From Streptomyces monomycini (GTDB lineage Bacteria > Actinomycetota > Actinomycetes > Streptomycetales > Streptomycetaceae), in the NCBI RefSeq assembly GCF_022271435.1, contig NZ_JAFIQY010000003.1, positions 124,001 to 188,000 on the forward strand: a stretch of 64,000 nt of DNA, written 5' to 3'. The notes beneath the pieces were generated by a model, which saw nothing but the letters and a program-made list of their open reading frames with translations, searched no databases and was not told the DNA's origin. Below are positions 42,103-50,887 of this stretch, piece after piece. Both the position numbers and the translations under genes were made by a program. Position 1 is the first letter of the stretch. Each line of letters starts with the position of its first letter.

Positions 42103-44862
42103 TCAGCGTCCTCCGGGACCCGCCGGATGACGCTTGCGGAGCGCGGGCCGCATCGGCAGCAGGGTGCCCGCCGCGACCGTCACCGCCACCACCGCCACGA
42201 TCGTCCCGGCCTGCGCGGGCGGCAGGTACGGCAGCGTCCCGGCCAGCGGCAGGCTCAGCGCGATCAGCGGCACCAGCGCGACCGCCGTGCCGACCACCAG
42301 GCCCGCCAGCCCCACGACGGCCGCCTCGATGCGCAGCATCCGCCGGATCTGGCGCCGCCCCGCGCCCACGAGGCGCAGCAGCTGAATCTCCTGCCGGCGG
42401 CCGATCATGATGAGGGTGAGCGTGCTGAGTACGGCGATGACGGTGAAGCCGCCGATCACGCTCACCGCGACCACGGTGATCACTTCTCCGACACCCCGGT
42501 CCTCGGCCTGCCGCTGCTCCCCCGCCGGGTCCGGCGTGACGCGAGCGCCTGTCGTGGAGTCCGCCAGTACCCGCCGCACGACGGCCTGTGTCTGATCGCC
42601 CGGGGAGTCGAGGCTGAGCAGGACGCGGGAGTGCAGGGGTGCGGACATGTGGGGCGCCAGTTCCTCGGGGGCGAAGAGGAAGTCGCCGAGGGCGAGCGAG
42701 CGTTCGTAGATGGCCGCCACGCGCAGGGAAACGTTTGCCCCGTCGCCGTACCGCAGCGTGACGGCGGACCCGATGCCGAGCCCCAGCGACCGCGCCCGGT
42801 CCTTGCCCACCGCGACCGTGCCACGGCCCAGCTCCGCCGTGTCGCCCTCGACCACACCCGGGTCCAGTACGCGCGGCAGCGCCGCGGGGCTGACCGCCAG
42901 GACCGGCAGCCGGTCCAGCCGCGGGTCGCCGAGTTCCTTGCGCGCCAGGACGACCGTGCTGTGCAGCACGCCCGATGCGGCCGCCACTCCTGGTACCCGC
43001 CCGAGCCGGCCGACCGTCTCCTGCGTGATGCCCGGGCCGTCCGTGGTGACCGCCAGATCGGCGTGCACCGCGTCCTCGCCCTGCCGGCCACCCTGCCGGT
43101 CCAGCGTCGCGCCACCCGACATCTGGACCACGACGAAGGCCACCATCAGCACGATCGGCGTGATCGCGGCACCCAACCGACGCGCGTTGGCCTGTGCGGC
43201 GGCGGCAGCCAAGTAGCCACCCACACCGCCGAACCGCCGTGCGGGCGCGCCGAGCACCCGTAGGGCGCCGCGGGCGATCCAGGGCCCGAGCAGCGCGCAC
43301 CCGATCACCAGCGTCATCGCCGCGGTGCTCGCGGCCATCGCGGCCACCTCGCCGAACTGGAGCACCGCCGTACCGGCCGACATCACGCCGAGGAACAGCA
43401 TCACCAGGCCGGTCACGGTACGGCCGCGGCCCGGCCGCTCCGGCTCGCCCTGCGCCTCGCCCATCGCCTGCGCGGGACTCACCCTGGCTGTCCGCCGGCA
43501 GGCCAGGGTGCCGGCGATCCACGCCACGAGGACGGTCAGTCCGGCGGTCAGCAGGGGCGCCGCGTACAGCCACCAGGGGGTGGGCAGTTCGAGGCCGGCG
43601 GGTACGGCGTCGCGGCTGCGCAGCAGGCTCAGCAGAAGCCCGAAGACGGGTACCGCACCGATCGCGCCGATCACGGCGGCGACGACGGCGACCGTACGGA
43701 CCTCCCGGCTCACCGTCGCGCGCAGCTGCCCCGGCGTGGCGCCGACCGCGCGCAGCAACGCCATCTCGCGGGCGCGCTGATGCACGGCCTGCGCGACCGT
43801 GCCGGCCACCACGAGTACGGCGATCATCACGACGAGAGCGCAGACCGACGCCAGCAGTTGCAGCAGCCCCCAGCGACTGGGAGCCGCTTCGAGGAACTCC
43901 GGTTCCCCGCGGCTGTCGCCGGTCAGCACCGTCAGCGCGGTGTCGTCCTCCTCGTAACGCTGCCCGGCGGTGACACTGCGGGCCGGATCGGCGCCGCCCA
44001 GCGCCGCACGCACCCCGGCGTGGATCTGCTCGTCGCTCACCCCGGGTTCGGCGAGTACACCGATGGCGTCGGTACTTTCGGGGTGCCCCGCCAGTTGCCG
44101 CGCGCGCTGGTCGGTGAAGAAGACGGCGCCCTGGTGCCCCAGGCCGGTGCGGTCGCCCTGTCCCTCGGGGGCCGCGATGCCGCAGACCTCGTACGTCGCG
44201 GGGGCGCCGAGCGACTGCACGGTGATCTCGTCGCCTACGCGTACGCCCGCGCGGTCGGCCAGGTCGCCGTCGAGGACCACCTGCCGGGGGCCGGTGGGGG
44301 CGCGCCCTTCGCGCAGTGTGAAGGGGGCGAGGGCGGCGGCTTGCCAGGGATGCCCGTAGATGGGGTTGGCGGGGGAAACGGGGGCAGAGGTGGAGCTGGT
44401 GTTGGGAGTGGAGGTCGGGGTGTTGGTGGGGGCGCTGGTGCGCGTGGCGGTGCGTGTGGCGGTGGGCTTCGCGGACATGGCGACCGGGAAGGCATCGTCC
44501 GCGACGGCGGCCCGTACGCCCGGCACGGCCGCGATCCTGGGCAGCACCGAACGCGGCACCCGCACCCGTTCCGTCAGCTCCGCCGAAGTCGATTGGGTCT
44601 CGCCGCCCAGGGCCTCCGCCGTGTAACGGGTGGTCTGGTCGCCTGTGACGACCGCCGCGGCGCCCGCATAGCGCTCCACCCGCGCGTGGCCGGTCACCGC
44701 GGACAGCGTGGCCAACGCGAAACCGCCGAGTACCAGAGAAGTGAGCACCAGTACCGCGAACACCGCGGCCCACGCCTTGCGGTGCAGCTTCAGCGAGCGG
44801 GCAGCGAGGAAACGGGCGGTACGGCGGGGGCGTACGGGATGGTCGTGAGGCGCGTACGTCAT
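42103..44862 (-). CDS. FtsX-like ABC transporter permease
   Basis: 919 aa with the MacB/FtsX-type layout: an N-terminal helix (VFAVLVLTSLVLGGFALATL), a large extracytoplasmic part with a Thr/Pro/Ser-rich linker (about 120-165), two FtsX cores (REMALLRAVGATPGQLR and RRQEIQLLRLVGAGRRQIR) and about ten hydrophobic helices. It pairs with the ATPase just upstream (ATGA overlap, 44859-44862). Likely exports a peptide, lipid or drug, or acts mechanically; substrate unknown. Confidence 0.9.
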   Translation of the reverse strand: MTYAPHDHPVRPRRTARFLAARSLKLHRKAWAAVFAVLVLTSLVLGGFALATLSAVTGHARVERYAGAAAVVTGDQTTRYTAEALGGETQSTSAELTERVRVPRSVLPRIAAVPGVRAAVADDAFPVAMSAKPTATRTATRTSAPTNTPTSTPNTSSTSAPVSPANPIYGHPWQAAALAPFTLREGRAPTGPRQVVLDGDLADRAGVRVGDEITVQSLGAPATYEVCGIAAPEGQGDRTGLGHQGAVFFTDQRARQLAGHPESTDAIGVLAEPGVSDEQIHAGVRAALGGADPARSVTAGQRYEEDDTALTVLTGDSRGEPEFLEAAPSRWGLLQLLASVCALVVMIAVLVVAGTVAQAVHQRAREMALLRAVGATPGQLRATVSREVRTVAVVAAVIGAIGAVPVFGLLLSLLRSRDAVPAGLELPTPWWLYAAPLLTAGLTVLVAWIAGTLACRRTARVSPAQAMGEAQGEPERPGRGRTVTGLVMLFLGVMSAGTAVLQFGEVAAMAASTAAMTLVIGCALLGPWIARGALRVLGAPARRFGGVGGYLAAAAAQANARRLGAAITPIVLMVAFVVVQMSGGATLDRQGGRQGEDAVHADLAVTTDGPGITQETVGRLGRVPGVAAASGVLHSTVVLARKELGDPRLDRLPVLAVSPAALPRVLDPGVVEGDTAELGRGTVAVGKDRARSLGLGIGSAVTLRYGDGANVSLRVAAIYERSLALGDFLFAPEELAPHMSAPLHSRVLLSLDSPGDQTQAVVRRVLADSTTGARVTPDPAGEQRQAEDRGVGEVITVVAVSVIGGFTVIAVLSTLTLIMIGRRQEIQLLRLVGAGRRQIRRMLRIEAAVVGLAGLVVGTAVALVPLIALSLPLAGTLPYLPPAQAGTIVAVVAVTVAAGTLLPMRPALRKRHPAGPGGR

Positions 44863-45680
44863 GACCTCGCGCCTCCACCCAGCCGCTTCATCGTCTGGGC
44901 GACGCCGTCGGGTTGCGGCTGGTCCAGTACGCCGACGACGCGCCCGGCGTCGATGAAGAGCGCCCGGTCCGTCCAGGAGGCGGCGACCGGGTCATGGGTG
45001 ACCATCACGACCGTGTGCCCCGCGCGGTCCACCGCGTCGCGCAGCAGGGTCAGTACGTCGACGGCGGTGACCGGGTCGAGGGCGCCGGTCGGCTCGTCCG
45101 CGAAGATCACCGCAGGGTCGGTGACCAGCGCGCGGGCGATGGCCACCCGCTGCTGCTGCCCGCCGGAGAGCAGCAGCGGAGAGTCGTCGGCCCGGTCCGC
45201 CAGCCCCACCGAGTCCAGGACGCGCAGCGCTCGCACCCGTACGTCCGCGCTGCCCGGCTCCTCGCCGCCCAGCAGCAAGGGCAGTGCGGCGTTCTCGACG
45301 ACCGAGAGCGAAGGCACCAGATTGAGCGACTGGAAGACGAAACCGACGCGTTCGCGGCGGAGCCGGGTGAGGGCGGCTTCGTCGATCCGGGACAGGTCGG
45401 TGCCGTCGATACGTACGGTCCCCGAGGTCGGCCGGTCCAGGCCGGCGGCGCACTGGAGGAACGTCGTCTTGCCGGAGCCGGAACGTCCCATCACGGCCAC
45501 GAAGCTGCCCCGGGCAACCGTGACGCTGACGTCGTCCAGGGCGGCTACGGTCCTGACTCCGCGCCGGTAGCTGCGGGTCACGGATTCCAGCGTCAACGCG
45601 GCGCCGTCGTTGCCGCGCGTGCCGAGCGGCTCCGCGTCCCTCGTCGCTCTGCCGCTTCCTCGCGGGCGAAGCCTGATCAT
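44859..45680 (-). CDS. ABC transporter ATP-binding protein (MacB/LolD type)
   Basis: 273 aa. Walker A GRSGSGKTT, Q-loop FVFQSLNLVPSLSVVENAALPLLL, signature LSGGQQQR, Walker B VIFADEPTGALD and switch His in MVTHD: a complete ATPase of the LolD/MacB group. About 30 extra N-terminal residues are Arg/Gly-rich; a later start is possible. Translationally coupled to the FtsX-like permease. Confidence 0.93.
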   Translation of the reverse strand: MIRLRPRGSGRATRDAEPLGTRGNDGAALTLESVTRSYRRGVRTVAALDDVSVTVARGSFVAVMGRSGSGKTTFLQCAAGLDRPTSGTVRIDGTDLSRIDEAALTRLRRERVGFVFQSLNLVPSLSVVENAALPLLLGGEEPGSADVRVRALRVLDSVGLADRADDSPLLLSGGQQQRVAIARALVTDPAVIFADEPTGALDPVTAVDVLTLLRDAVDRAGHTVVMVTHDPVAASWTDRALFIDAGRVVGVLDQPQPDGVAQTMKRLGGGARS

Positions 45681-45840
45681 TCCGTAACCCCTCCGGCCTT
45701 GCGCTTGCTCGCCGATGTTTCGGCTGCTCAGACGCTATGGGCGGAGCGTGACGATCACGAGGGCGTCCGCACCCCGCTTGAGGGGGGACCCAGCGACACC
45801 ATGGGGGTGGGGGCAACGGCACCGGGTGCTGGGGAACGAG

Positions 45841-45891
45841 TGACGGGAGACGGGAGACGGGTGACGGGCCGGAGACGGGTCACGGGAGACG
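45841..45891 (+). repeat. Short repeats of GGGAGACGG/GTGACGGG
   Basis: Mixed 7-14 bp units between the ABC transporter start and cvnD. The 434-bp gap 45681-46114 has no supported gene. Confidence 0.6.
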
Positions 45892-46040
45892 AAGGGCAGG
45901 AGCCTTGATCAACCGACGGGCATCCGAGGGACGGCCCGGCGAACGGCGACGGACGGCCGACGAACGGCCACCACATACGAACGCTGACCGTTCAGGCCTT
46001 AGCCCCGAACGGTCAGCGCACGAACATCGGTGCTCGGCTT

Positions 46041-46082
46041 TCGGTGTTCGGTGTTCGGTGTTCGGTGTTCGGTGTTCGGTGT
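46041..46082 (+). repeat. 7-bp tandem repeat TCGGTGT, six copies
   Basis: Six perfect head-to-tail units, 33 bp from the cvnD stop. Short perfect arrays like this change length easily. Confidence 0.9.
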
Positions 46083-46114
46083 TCGATGCTCAACCAGCCG
46101 ACGGCGTCAGTCGA

Positions 46115-46738
46115 TCAAGCCCCGGCCAGCGAGTGCAGGTACCGCATCAGCGTCATCAGTACGTCGCGGCTGGAAGTACGCAGCCGGGCGTCGCAATCGA
46201 TGATCGGAACCTCGGCCGGCAGGTCGAGGGCACCCCGGATCTCCTCGACGGCATGGACGGGGGCGTCCGGGAAGGAGTTGATGGCGACCACGAAGGGGAC
46301 GCCGCGCTCCTCCAGGCGGCCGATGACGTCGAAGCTGACCTCCAGGCGACGGGTGTCGATGAGGACCACCGCCCCCAGCGCGCCGTCGAACAGTCCGTTC
46401 CACAGGAACCAGAAGCGCTGCTGGCCCGGTGTGCCGAACAGGTACAGCACCAGTTCGTCGTTGAGGCTGATGCGGCCGAAGTCCATCGCCACGGTCGTCG
46501 AGGTCTTGCGCTCGACACCGACGATGTCGTCCACGCCGACACCGGCCTGCGTCATCGTTTCCTCAGTGGTCAGCGGGCGGATCTCGCTCACCGATCCCAC
46601 CAGGGTCGTCTTGCCGACCCCGAAACCGCCCACGATCACGACCTTGACCGCGGCGGCGGCCGTCTCGGGCAGTTCGTCCTCGCTCCGCGGCCCCTGAGCG
46701 GGGCGCTCGACGAGCGTTTCAGAGCTTTTGAAGTCCAT
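46115..46738 (-). CDS. cvnD: Conservon GTPase CvnD
   Basis: 207 aa MglA-like small GTPase: G1 GGFGVGKTT (residues 37-45), a G3-like segment LYLFGTPGQQRF, and NSF where Ras GTPases have NKxD. Last gene of a cvnABCD operon; its start overlaps cvnC by 20 bp. Conservons are Streptomyces signal modules in which a membrane sensor kinase-like CvnA, roadblock CvnB, DUF742 CvnC and this GTPase form a complex resembling a eukaryotic G-protein system. Some conservons also carry a P450 gene after cvnD; none follows here. Confidence 0.93.
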   Translation of the reverse strand: MDFKSSETLVERPAQGPRSEDELPETAAAAVKVVIVGGFGVGKTTLVGSVSEIRPLTTEETMTQAGVGVDDIVGVERKTSTTVAMDFGRISLNDELVLYLFGTPGQQRFWFLWNGLFDGALGAVVLIDTRRLEVSFDVIGRLEERGVPFVVAINSFPDAPVHAVEEIRGALDLPAEVPIIDCDARLRTSSRDVLMTLMRYLHSLAGA

Positions 46739-47081
46739 GGATCACCGCCTCAATAAGGGCACGGTCGGGAAGTTGGGCGGGGGGTACGGGCGCGCGTGCC
46801 ACCACCCGCCCGTCGGCCAGCAGGTCACCGAGCAGGACGGTGACCACACTGATCGGCAACTGCATGTAGGCGGAGAGTTCCGCCACGGACAGCGGGGAAT
46901 GGCACAGTCGCATGATCGACGCCTGCTCCGGCTGCATTCCCGGCTTCGGTCCGGCCTTCGACACGATCAGCGTGACCAGGTCGAGGGAGGTGGTGTGGCC
47001 GGAGGCGCCGCTGCGCCCACCGGTGATCACGTAGAGCCGCTCGGGGCTCTGCTCCTCCCAGTCCTGGTCCGCTCCGCTCAT
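46719..47081 (-). CDS. cvnC: Conservon DUF742 protein CvnC
   Basis: 120 aa. ATG behind GGGGA. LYVITGGRSG, LVTLIVSK, QASIMRLC, LSVAELSAYMQLPISVVTVLLGDLLADGRVVAR form the winged-helix DUF742 fold seen in all cvnC genes. Between cvnB (73 bp upstream) and cvnD (20-bp overlap). Its role is to link the sensor and the GTPase. Confidence 0.93.
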   Translation of the reverse strand: MSGADQDWEEQSPERLYVITGGRSGASGHTTSLDLVTLIVSKAGPKPGMQPEQASIMRLCHSPLSVAELSAYMQLPISVVTVLLGDLLADGRVVARAPVPPAQLPDRALIEAVIHGLQKL

Positions 47082-47154
47082 GCCGTGTCCCCGCTTCGCC
47101 CCGCCGTACCCGCGCGCGGCCGACGCCGCCGGCTGATCCGCCTGCTGCGCCCGC

Positions 47155-47562
47155 TCATGCGTCCTGTCCGTCGTGGCGCGGTGGGCTGCTGAGGTGCTCG
47201 CCGATACGGGCCACCAGGTCCCGCATCCGCTGCCCGATCAGCCCGGCGTCCACACCCTCATCGGCCAGGACGGCGAGGTACGCGCCGGCGCCCGCCGCCA
47301 TCAAGTAGAAGAAGCCACCGTCCAGTTCGATCACGACCATGCGCATCCGGCCGTCGCTGTGCGGGAACTCCGCGGACACCGCGCCCGCCAGACTCTGCAG
47401 TCCGGCACAGGCCGCCGCCAGTCGGTCGGCGGTATCGGTCTCCGTACCGTACTGGGCCATGCGCAGGCCGTCCGAGGACAGCACGACCACGTGACGGGTC
47501 TGCGGAACGCTCTCCGCGAGATCCTTGAGCATCCAGTCCATGTTGGGCCGGTGCTGAATCAT
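47155..47562 (-). CDS. cvnB: Conservon roadblock/LC7 protein CvnB
   Basis: 135 aa. MDWMLKDLAESVPQTRHVVVLSSDGLRMA, DRLAAACAGLQSLAGAVS and MVVIELDGGFFYLMAAG are the roadblock/LC7 fold. Such proteins act as GTPase-activating partners of MglA-type GTPases such as CvnD. Starts 3 bp after the cvnA stop. Confidence 0.94.
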   Translation of the reverse strand: MIQHRPNMDWMLKDLAESVPQTRHVVVLSSDGLRMAQYGTETDTADRLAAACAGLQSLAGAVSAEFPHSDGRMRMVVIELDGGFFYLMAAGAGAYLAVLADEGVDAGLIGQRMRDLVARIGEHLSSPPRHDGQDA

Positions 47563-47564
47563 GG

Positions 47565-49706
47565 CTACTCACTCTTTTCCGACGACTCGTCACTCTTCTC
47601 ACTGGCTGCACTTGCGGCACTGACTGAAGTCCCCGTTCCAGCGGCCGGGTCCGGACGGCCGGCCCGGCCGGCATTCGGCCCGGGACGCTCGGCGGCTCCG
47701 TCCCACGGGCCCGGCTGACCATGCTGGCCTTGCTGGCCTTGCTGGCCTTGCTGGCCTTGGTCCGGCCGGCTGTACTGGCCGTGCTGGTCCTGGCCGTACT
47801 GGCCGTGGTCTTGCCGGCTGTGGTCTTGCCGGCCGCCGCCCGGCTGGCCGTACTGGCCGTGGCCCTGCCCGCCGTACTGGCCGTCGTCCTGCCGGCCGTA
47901 CTGCTCGTGGCTCTGCCGGTCGTACTGGTCGCCGTTCGGCTGGTGCTGGGTGTGAGGCTGGGCTTGGGCTTGGGCTTGGGCCTGGGCCTGGGCCTGGGCC
48001 TGGGCTGGCGCCGAAGTCGGGGCCGACGCCGGGGCCTGCTGGCCTCGGGCCGACTGCGACTGCGACTGCGACTGCGACTGCCCCGACGCTCCCGACCCGC
48101 TCTCGCCGGACAGGCCGCTCTGGAACGCGGCGAGCCACATACCGGGCTGCACCGGCGCGGCCTCCTCCGTCCCGGCGGCGGGAGAGGCGGGCGCGGGCGC
48201 CGCGTGGGCGCCGGGCGCCGCCGGGGGTACGGGCGCGGTGGCGCGGGACTTGCGGCGTCGCTGCGGCAGTCCGTTGGCGGTCCGCTCGGTCACGAGAGGG
48301 AGGTCATCCTGGGTCTCCTCCCGGACGTCGTCCCGGAATTGCGGAGGTGCTGCCGCGGCGGCAGGCGCGGGTACGGACGGTGCGGCCGGAGCCGGGTGCC
48401 GGGCGGGAGCCGGGGCGGGGGCCGGCTGCGCGGCCGGGGTCGCCGCGGCGTGCCGGGGGCCGGCGGCCTGCGGTGCCGCGTTCACCTCGCGGCGCTCCGT
48501 ACGGGCCGTACGCGGGCCCGAGGACGCGCCGATGCCGTGCGCCCGGCCGGTCGCCGCGGCGGTGGTGATCAGGTCCTGCGGAACGATCAGCACCGCGCGG
48601 ACACCGCCGTACGCGGAAGGCCGCAGCGACACATGGAAGTTGTACGCCTGCGCCAGCCGGCCGACCACGGCGAGACCCAGGCGCGGGGTCTCCCCCAGGT
48701 CGTTGACATCGATGCCCTGCTGCGCCTGCTGGAGCATCCGCTCGGCTCGCGCGCGGGCCTCCTCGCTCATGCTGACGCCACCGTCCTCGATCTCCACGGC
48801 GATGCCGGACTGCACCTCCACGGCGGTCAGGTGCACCCGGGTCTGCGGCGGGGAGTAGCGGGTGGCGTTGTCGAGCAGTTCGGCGAGCGCGTGGATCAGC
48901 GGCTCGACGGCGGTACCGACGACCGCGACCTCCGACACGGAGTGCAACTCGACGCGCTGATAATCGATTATTCGCGACATCGCGCCGCGCAACACGCTGA
49001 ACAGCGGGACGGCGCGGCTCCACTGGCGGCCCGGTCGTGCGCCGCCGAGAACGGCGATGGAGTCGGCGAGACGGCCGATCAGCGCCGTACCGTGGTCCAG
49101 GCGCAGGAGGTCGCCGAAGACCTCCGGGGACTGACCGTGCCGGTCCTCCATGTCCCGCAGTTCCTGCGCCTGTTGGTGGACGATCGCCTGCACGCGGCGC
49201 GCGATGTTCACGAAGGCGCGCTGCGCGGACTCGCGCAGGTCCTCCTCGGCGACGACCGCGTCGAGGACGGAGCGCAGTACCGCCTGGTGCGCCGCGGTGA
49301 ACTCGGGCGTCAGCCCCGACTCCCGTCCCTGCCGCGTCACCTCCTCGGTGATCGCCGCGTGCACGTCCTCGGGGAACTCGCCTCGGCCGAGCCGGGCCAC
49401 CACCTCGGGCAGCAGTTCCTCGGCCAGCCGTACGGTCTCGGCCTCCTGCCGGTCCAGCGCGGCCTGCTGCGCCGCGGCCTGCGCGCGGAGCGCGGCGAGC
49501 GCCTGGCCGCGGCGGGTGACCTCGGCGGTGACCAGCGCGACCGCCACGGTGGCGACCGCGCCGATCCACACCACGGGCGTGGTCGCCTGCGGGGGGACCG
49601 TCACCGCGGCGACGGCCGCGGCCACGGCGGTCGCCGCGGCGGGCAGTATCCACGCGAGAACCGAGGCAGGACGCGGCCCCTCGGGCGACGATCCTTCTCG
49701 AACCAT
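47565..49706 (-). CDS. cvnA: Conservon sensor (histidine-kinase-like) CvnA
   Basis: 713 aa from ATG 49706 (AGGG upstream). Two N-terminal hydrophobic helices (ASVLAWILPAAATAVAAAVAAV; TPVVWIGAVATVAVALVTA), a coiled-coil linker, then an HATPase domain with N box HALAELLDNATRYSPP and G box IEDGGVSMSEE. No clear H box, as is usual in CvnA, so phosphotransfer is doubtful. The last ~280 residues are extremely low in complexity: Pro/Ala-rich, then QSQSQS, AQAQAQ, and repeats of QYGGQ/GQYGQ and GQQGQQ. These are coded by short DNA repeats (47700-48080) and probably vary between strains. Confidence 0.93.
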   Translation of the reverse strand: MVREGSSPEGPRPASVLAWILPAAATAVAAAVAAVTVPPQATTPVVWIGAVATVAVALVTAEVTRRGQALAALRAQAAAQQAALDRQEAETVRLAEELLPEVVARLGRGEFPEDVHAAITEEVTRQGRESGLTPEFTAAHQAVLRSVLDAVVAEEDLRESAQRAFVNIARRVQAIVHQQAQELRDMEDRHGQSPEVFGDLLRLDHGTALIGRLADSIAVLGGARPGRQWSRAVPLFSVLRGAMSRIIDYQRVELHSVSEVAVVGTAVEPLIHALAELLDNATRYSPPQTRVHLTAVEVQSGIAVEIEDGGVSMSEEARARAERMLQQAQQGIDVNDLGETPRLGLAVVGRLAQAYNFHVSLRPSAYGGVRAVLIVPQDLITTAAATGRAHGIGASSGPRTARTERREVNAAPQAAGPRHAAATPAAQPAPAPAPARHPAPAAPSVPAPAAAAAPPQFRDDVREETQDDLPLVTERTANGLPQRRRKSRATAPVPPAAPGAHAAPAPASPAAGTEEAAPVQPGMWLAAFQSGLSGESGSGASGQSQSQSQSQSARGQQAPASAPTSAPAQAQAQAQAQAQAQAQPHTQHQPNGDQYDRQSHEQYGRQDDGQYGGQGHGQYGQPGGGRQDHSRQDHGQYGQDQHGQYSRPDQGQQGQQGQQGQHGQPGPWDGAAERPGPNAGRAGRPDPAAGTGTSVSAASAASEKSDESSEKSE

Positions 49707-50040
49707 CTGCACCCTAAAACCCTCAAAACATCGACAGATCACAGGACGTCTAGCGGGCCCCAGCTCCCCGTTCGGCGCCGCCACAGAGGTACCTGCGGTA
49801 ACTGCCTTCATACACTGGGCCGGTAGTAGCATAACCGCCTTTGATCAAGGCCTGACGCCAGGTCACTCCTGCGCCCCCGCAGGCGGATCCGCGCACTCCG
49901 CCGGGGTGGTCGGGGACGGGGTACGAGCCGGAGCACGTGGATGAAGAAACGGTTGACTTGAGCCGGATTACCCATGGATGCAAGGTGAATGGGCTCCGGC
50001 CGTCAGCGGTGATCCGTTACCCGTGCGACGTCGGTGCCAT
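49707..50040. other. cvn promoter region, no gene
   Basis: Leftward promoter of the cvn operon should lie here; 49735-49860 is the least GC-rich part. No protein-coding frame has a ribosome site. It continues into a tandem repeat at 50041. Confidence 0.45.
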
Positions 50041-50160
50041 CCGTCAAACGTCCGCGTCCGGCTCGTCGAGCATCCACGTCCGGTCCGGCTCGTCAAGCGT
50101 CCGCGTCCGGTCCGGCTCGTCGAGCGTCCACGTCCACGTCCGCGTCCGCGTCCGCGTCCG
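50041..50160. repeat. Degenerate ~22-bp and 6-bp tandem repeats
   Basis: Copies of GTCCGGTCCGGCTCGTC(A/G)AGC with CGTCCA/CGTCCG hexamers at the right end, abutting the DUF4288 gene stop. Confidence 0.75.
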
Positions 50161-50161
50161 G

Positions 50162-50662
50162 TCAGAGTTCCTCGCCCGACAGCAGCGGTTCGAAGCGTTC
50201 GTAGGCCGCGTAGTCGCGGAAGTGCCGTGCGTACAGGTCGGCGTCCTGTGTCAGGTCCTCGTCCAGCGCCGCGCTCACGTCCACCACGCACTTGAAGCAC
50301 CAGGACACGGTCTCGCCCCGGTCATCGAGGTAGCTCGTCTCCCGGGAGCGGGCTCGCCGTTCGGCCCGGCGCCGCGCGTCCGCCTCGTCCGCCGCGTGCA
50401 CGAGCAGCACGCTCTCCTCGTACAGCAGATCGCCGCCACCCTCGCCCAGCACTCCGCCGCCGCCCTTGCCCGGCGACTCCATGAGGACGATCGCGATGTA
50501 CGGCCTGGGGCCGCCGACCGGAACCTCTCGCTCCTCGCCGGTTGCCACGGCGTACTCACCTTCCTCGGCGATCGACCGGGCGTGCGCCACGGCCCAGCGG
50601 CGTCGCGGGACCGAGCCCGTCCGCACCCGTTCGGCCGGCTGGAAGGCCTTCGCGTTCAGCAT
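50162..50662 (-). CDS. DUF4288 domain protein
   Basis: 166 aa. IAIVLMES near 60, YEESVLLVHAADEADARRRAERRARS, SYLDDRGETVSWCFKCVVDVSAALDEDLTQDADLYARHF fits DUF4288, a small domain of unknown function. A Gly-rich loop (GKGGGGVLGEGGGD) is inserted. No partner is evident. Confidence 0.72.
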   Translation of the reverse strand: MLNAKAFQPAERVRTGSVPRRRWAVAHARSIAEEGEYAVATGEEREVPVGGPRPYIAIVLMESPGKGGGGVLGEGGGDLLYEESVLLVHAADEADARRRAERRARSRETSYLDDRGETVSWCFKCVVDVSAALDEDLTQDADLYARHFRDYAAYERFEPLLSGEEL

Positions 50663-50887
50663 GGGAGCCGGCTTCCCGGAACCGGCCCTTTATCGATCAT
50701 GAGCGCCAACCGGTTCGGCATGATCGTTCCTCCAGGGTGAACAGTGACTCACCGCGACCGGCCTCGCAGCCGGCGCAATCATCTTCACCCGTTTCGGGGG
50801 TTACCGCACGTCGACGGCTTCCGGCGGGGGACGGACGGGAAGCGGACCCGCCGACTCCGCAGGCGGCACCGCACGGCCCCGCCCGTC

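Noticed and set aside
50041..50160. CRISPR array
   Set aside because: Units are short, contiguous and degenerate with no unique spacers and no cas genes nearby (the Cas4-like gene belongs to the pPIWI-RE operon).
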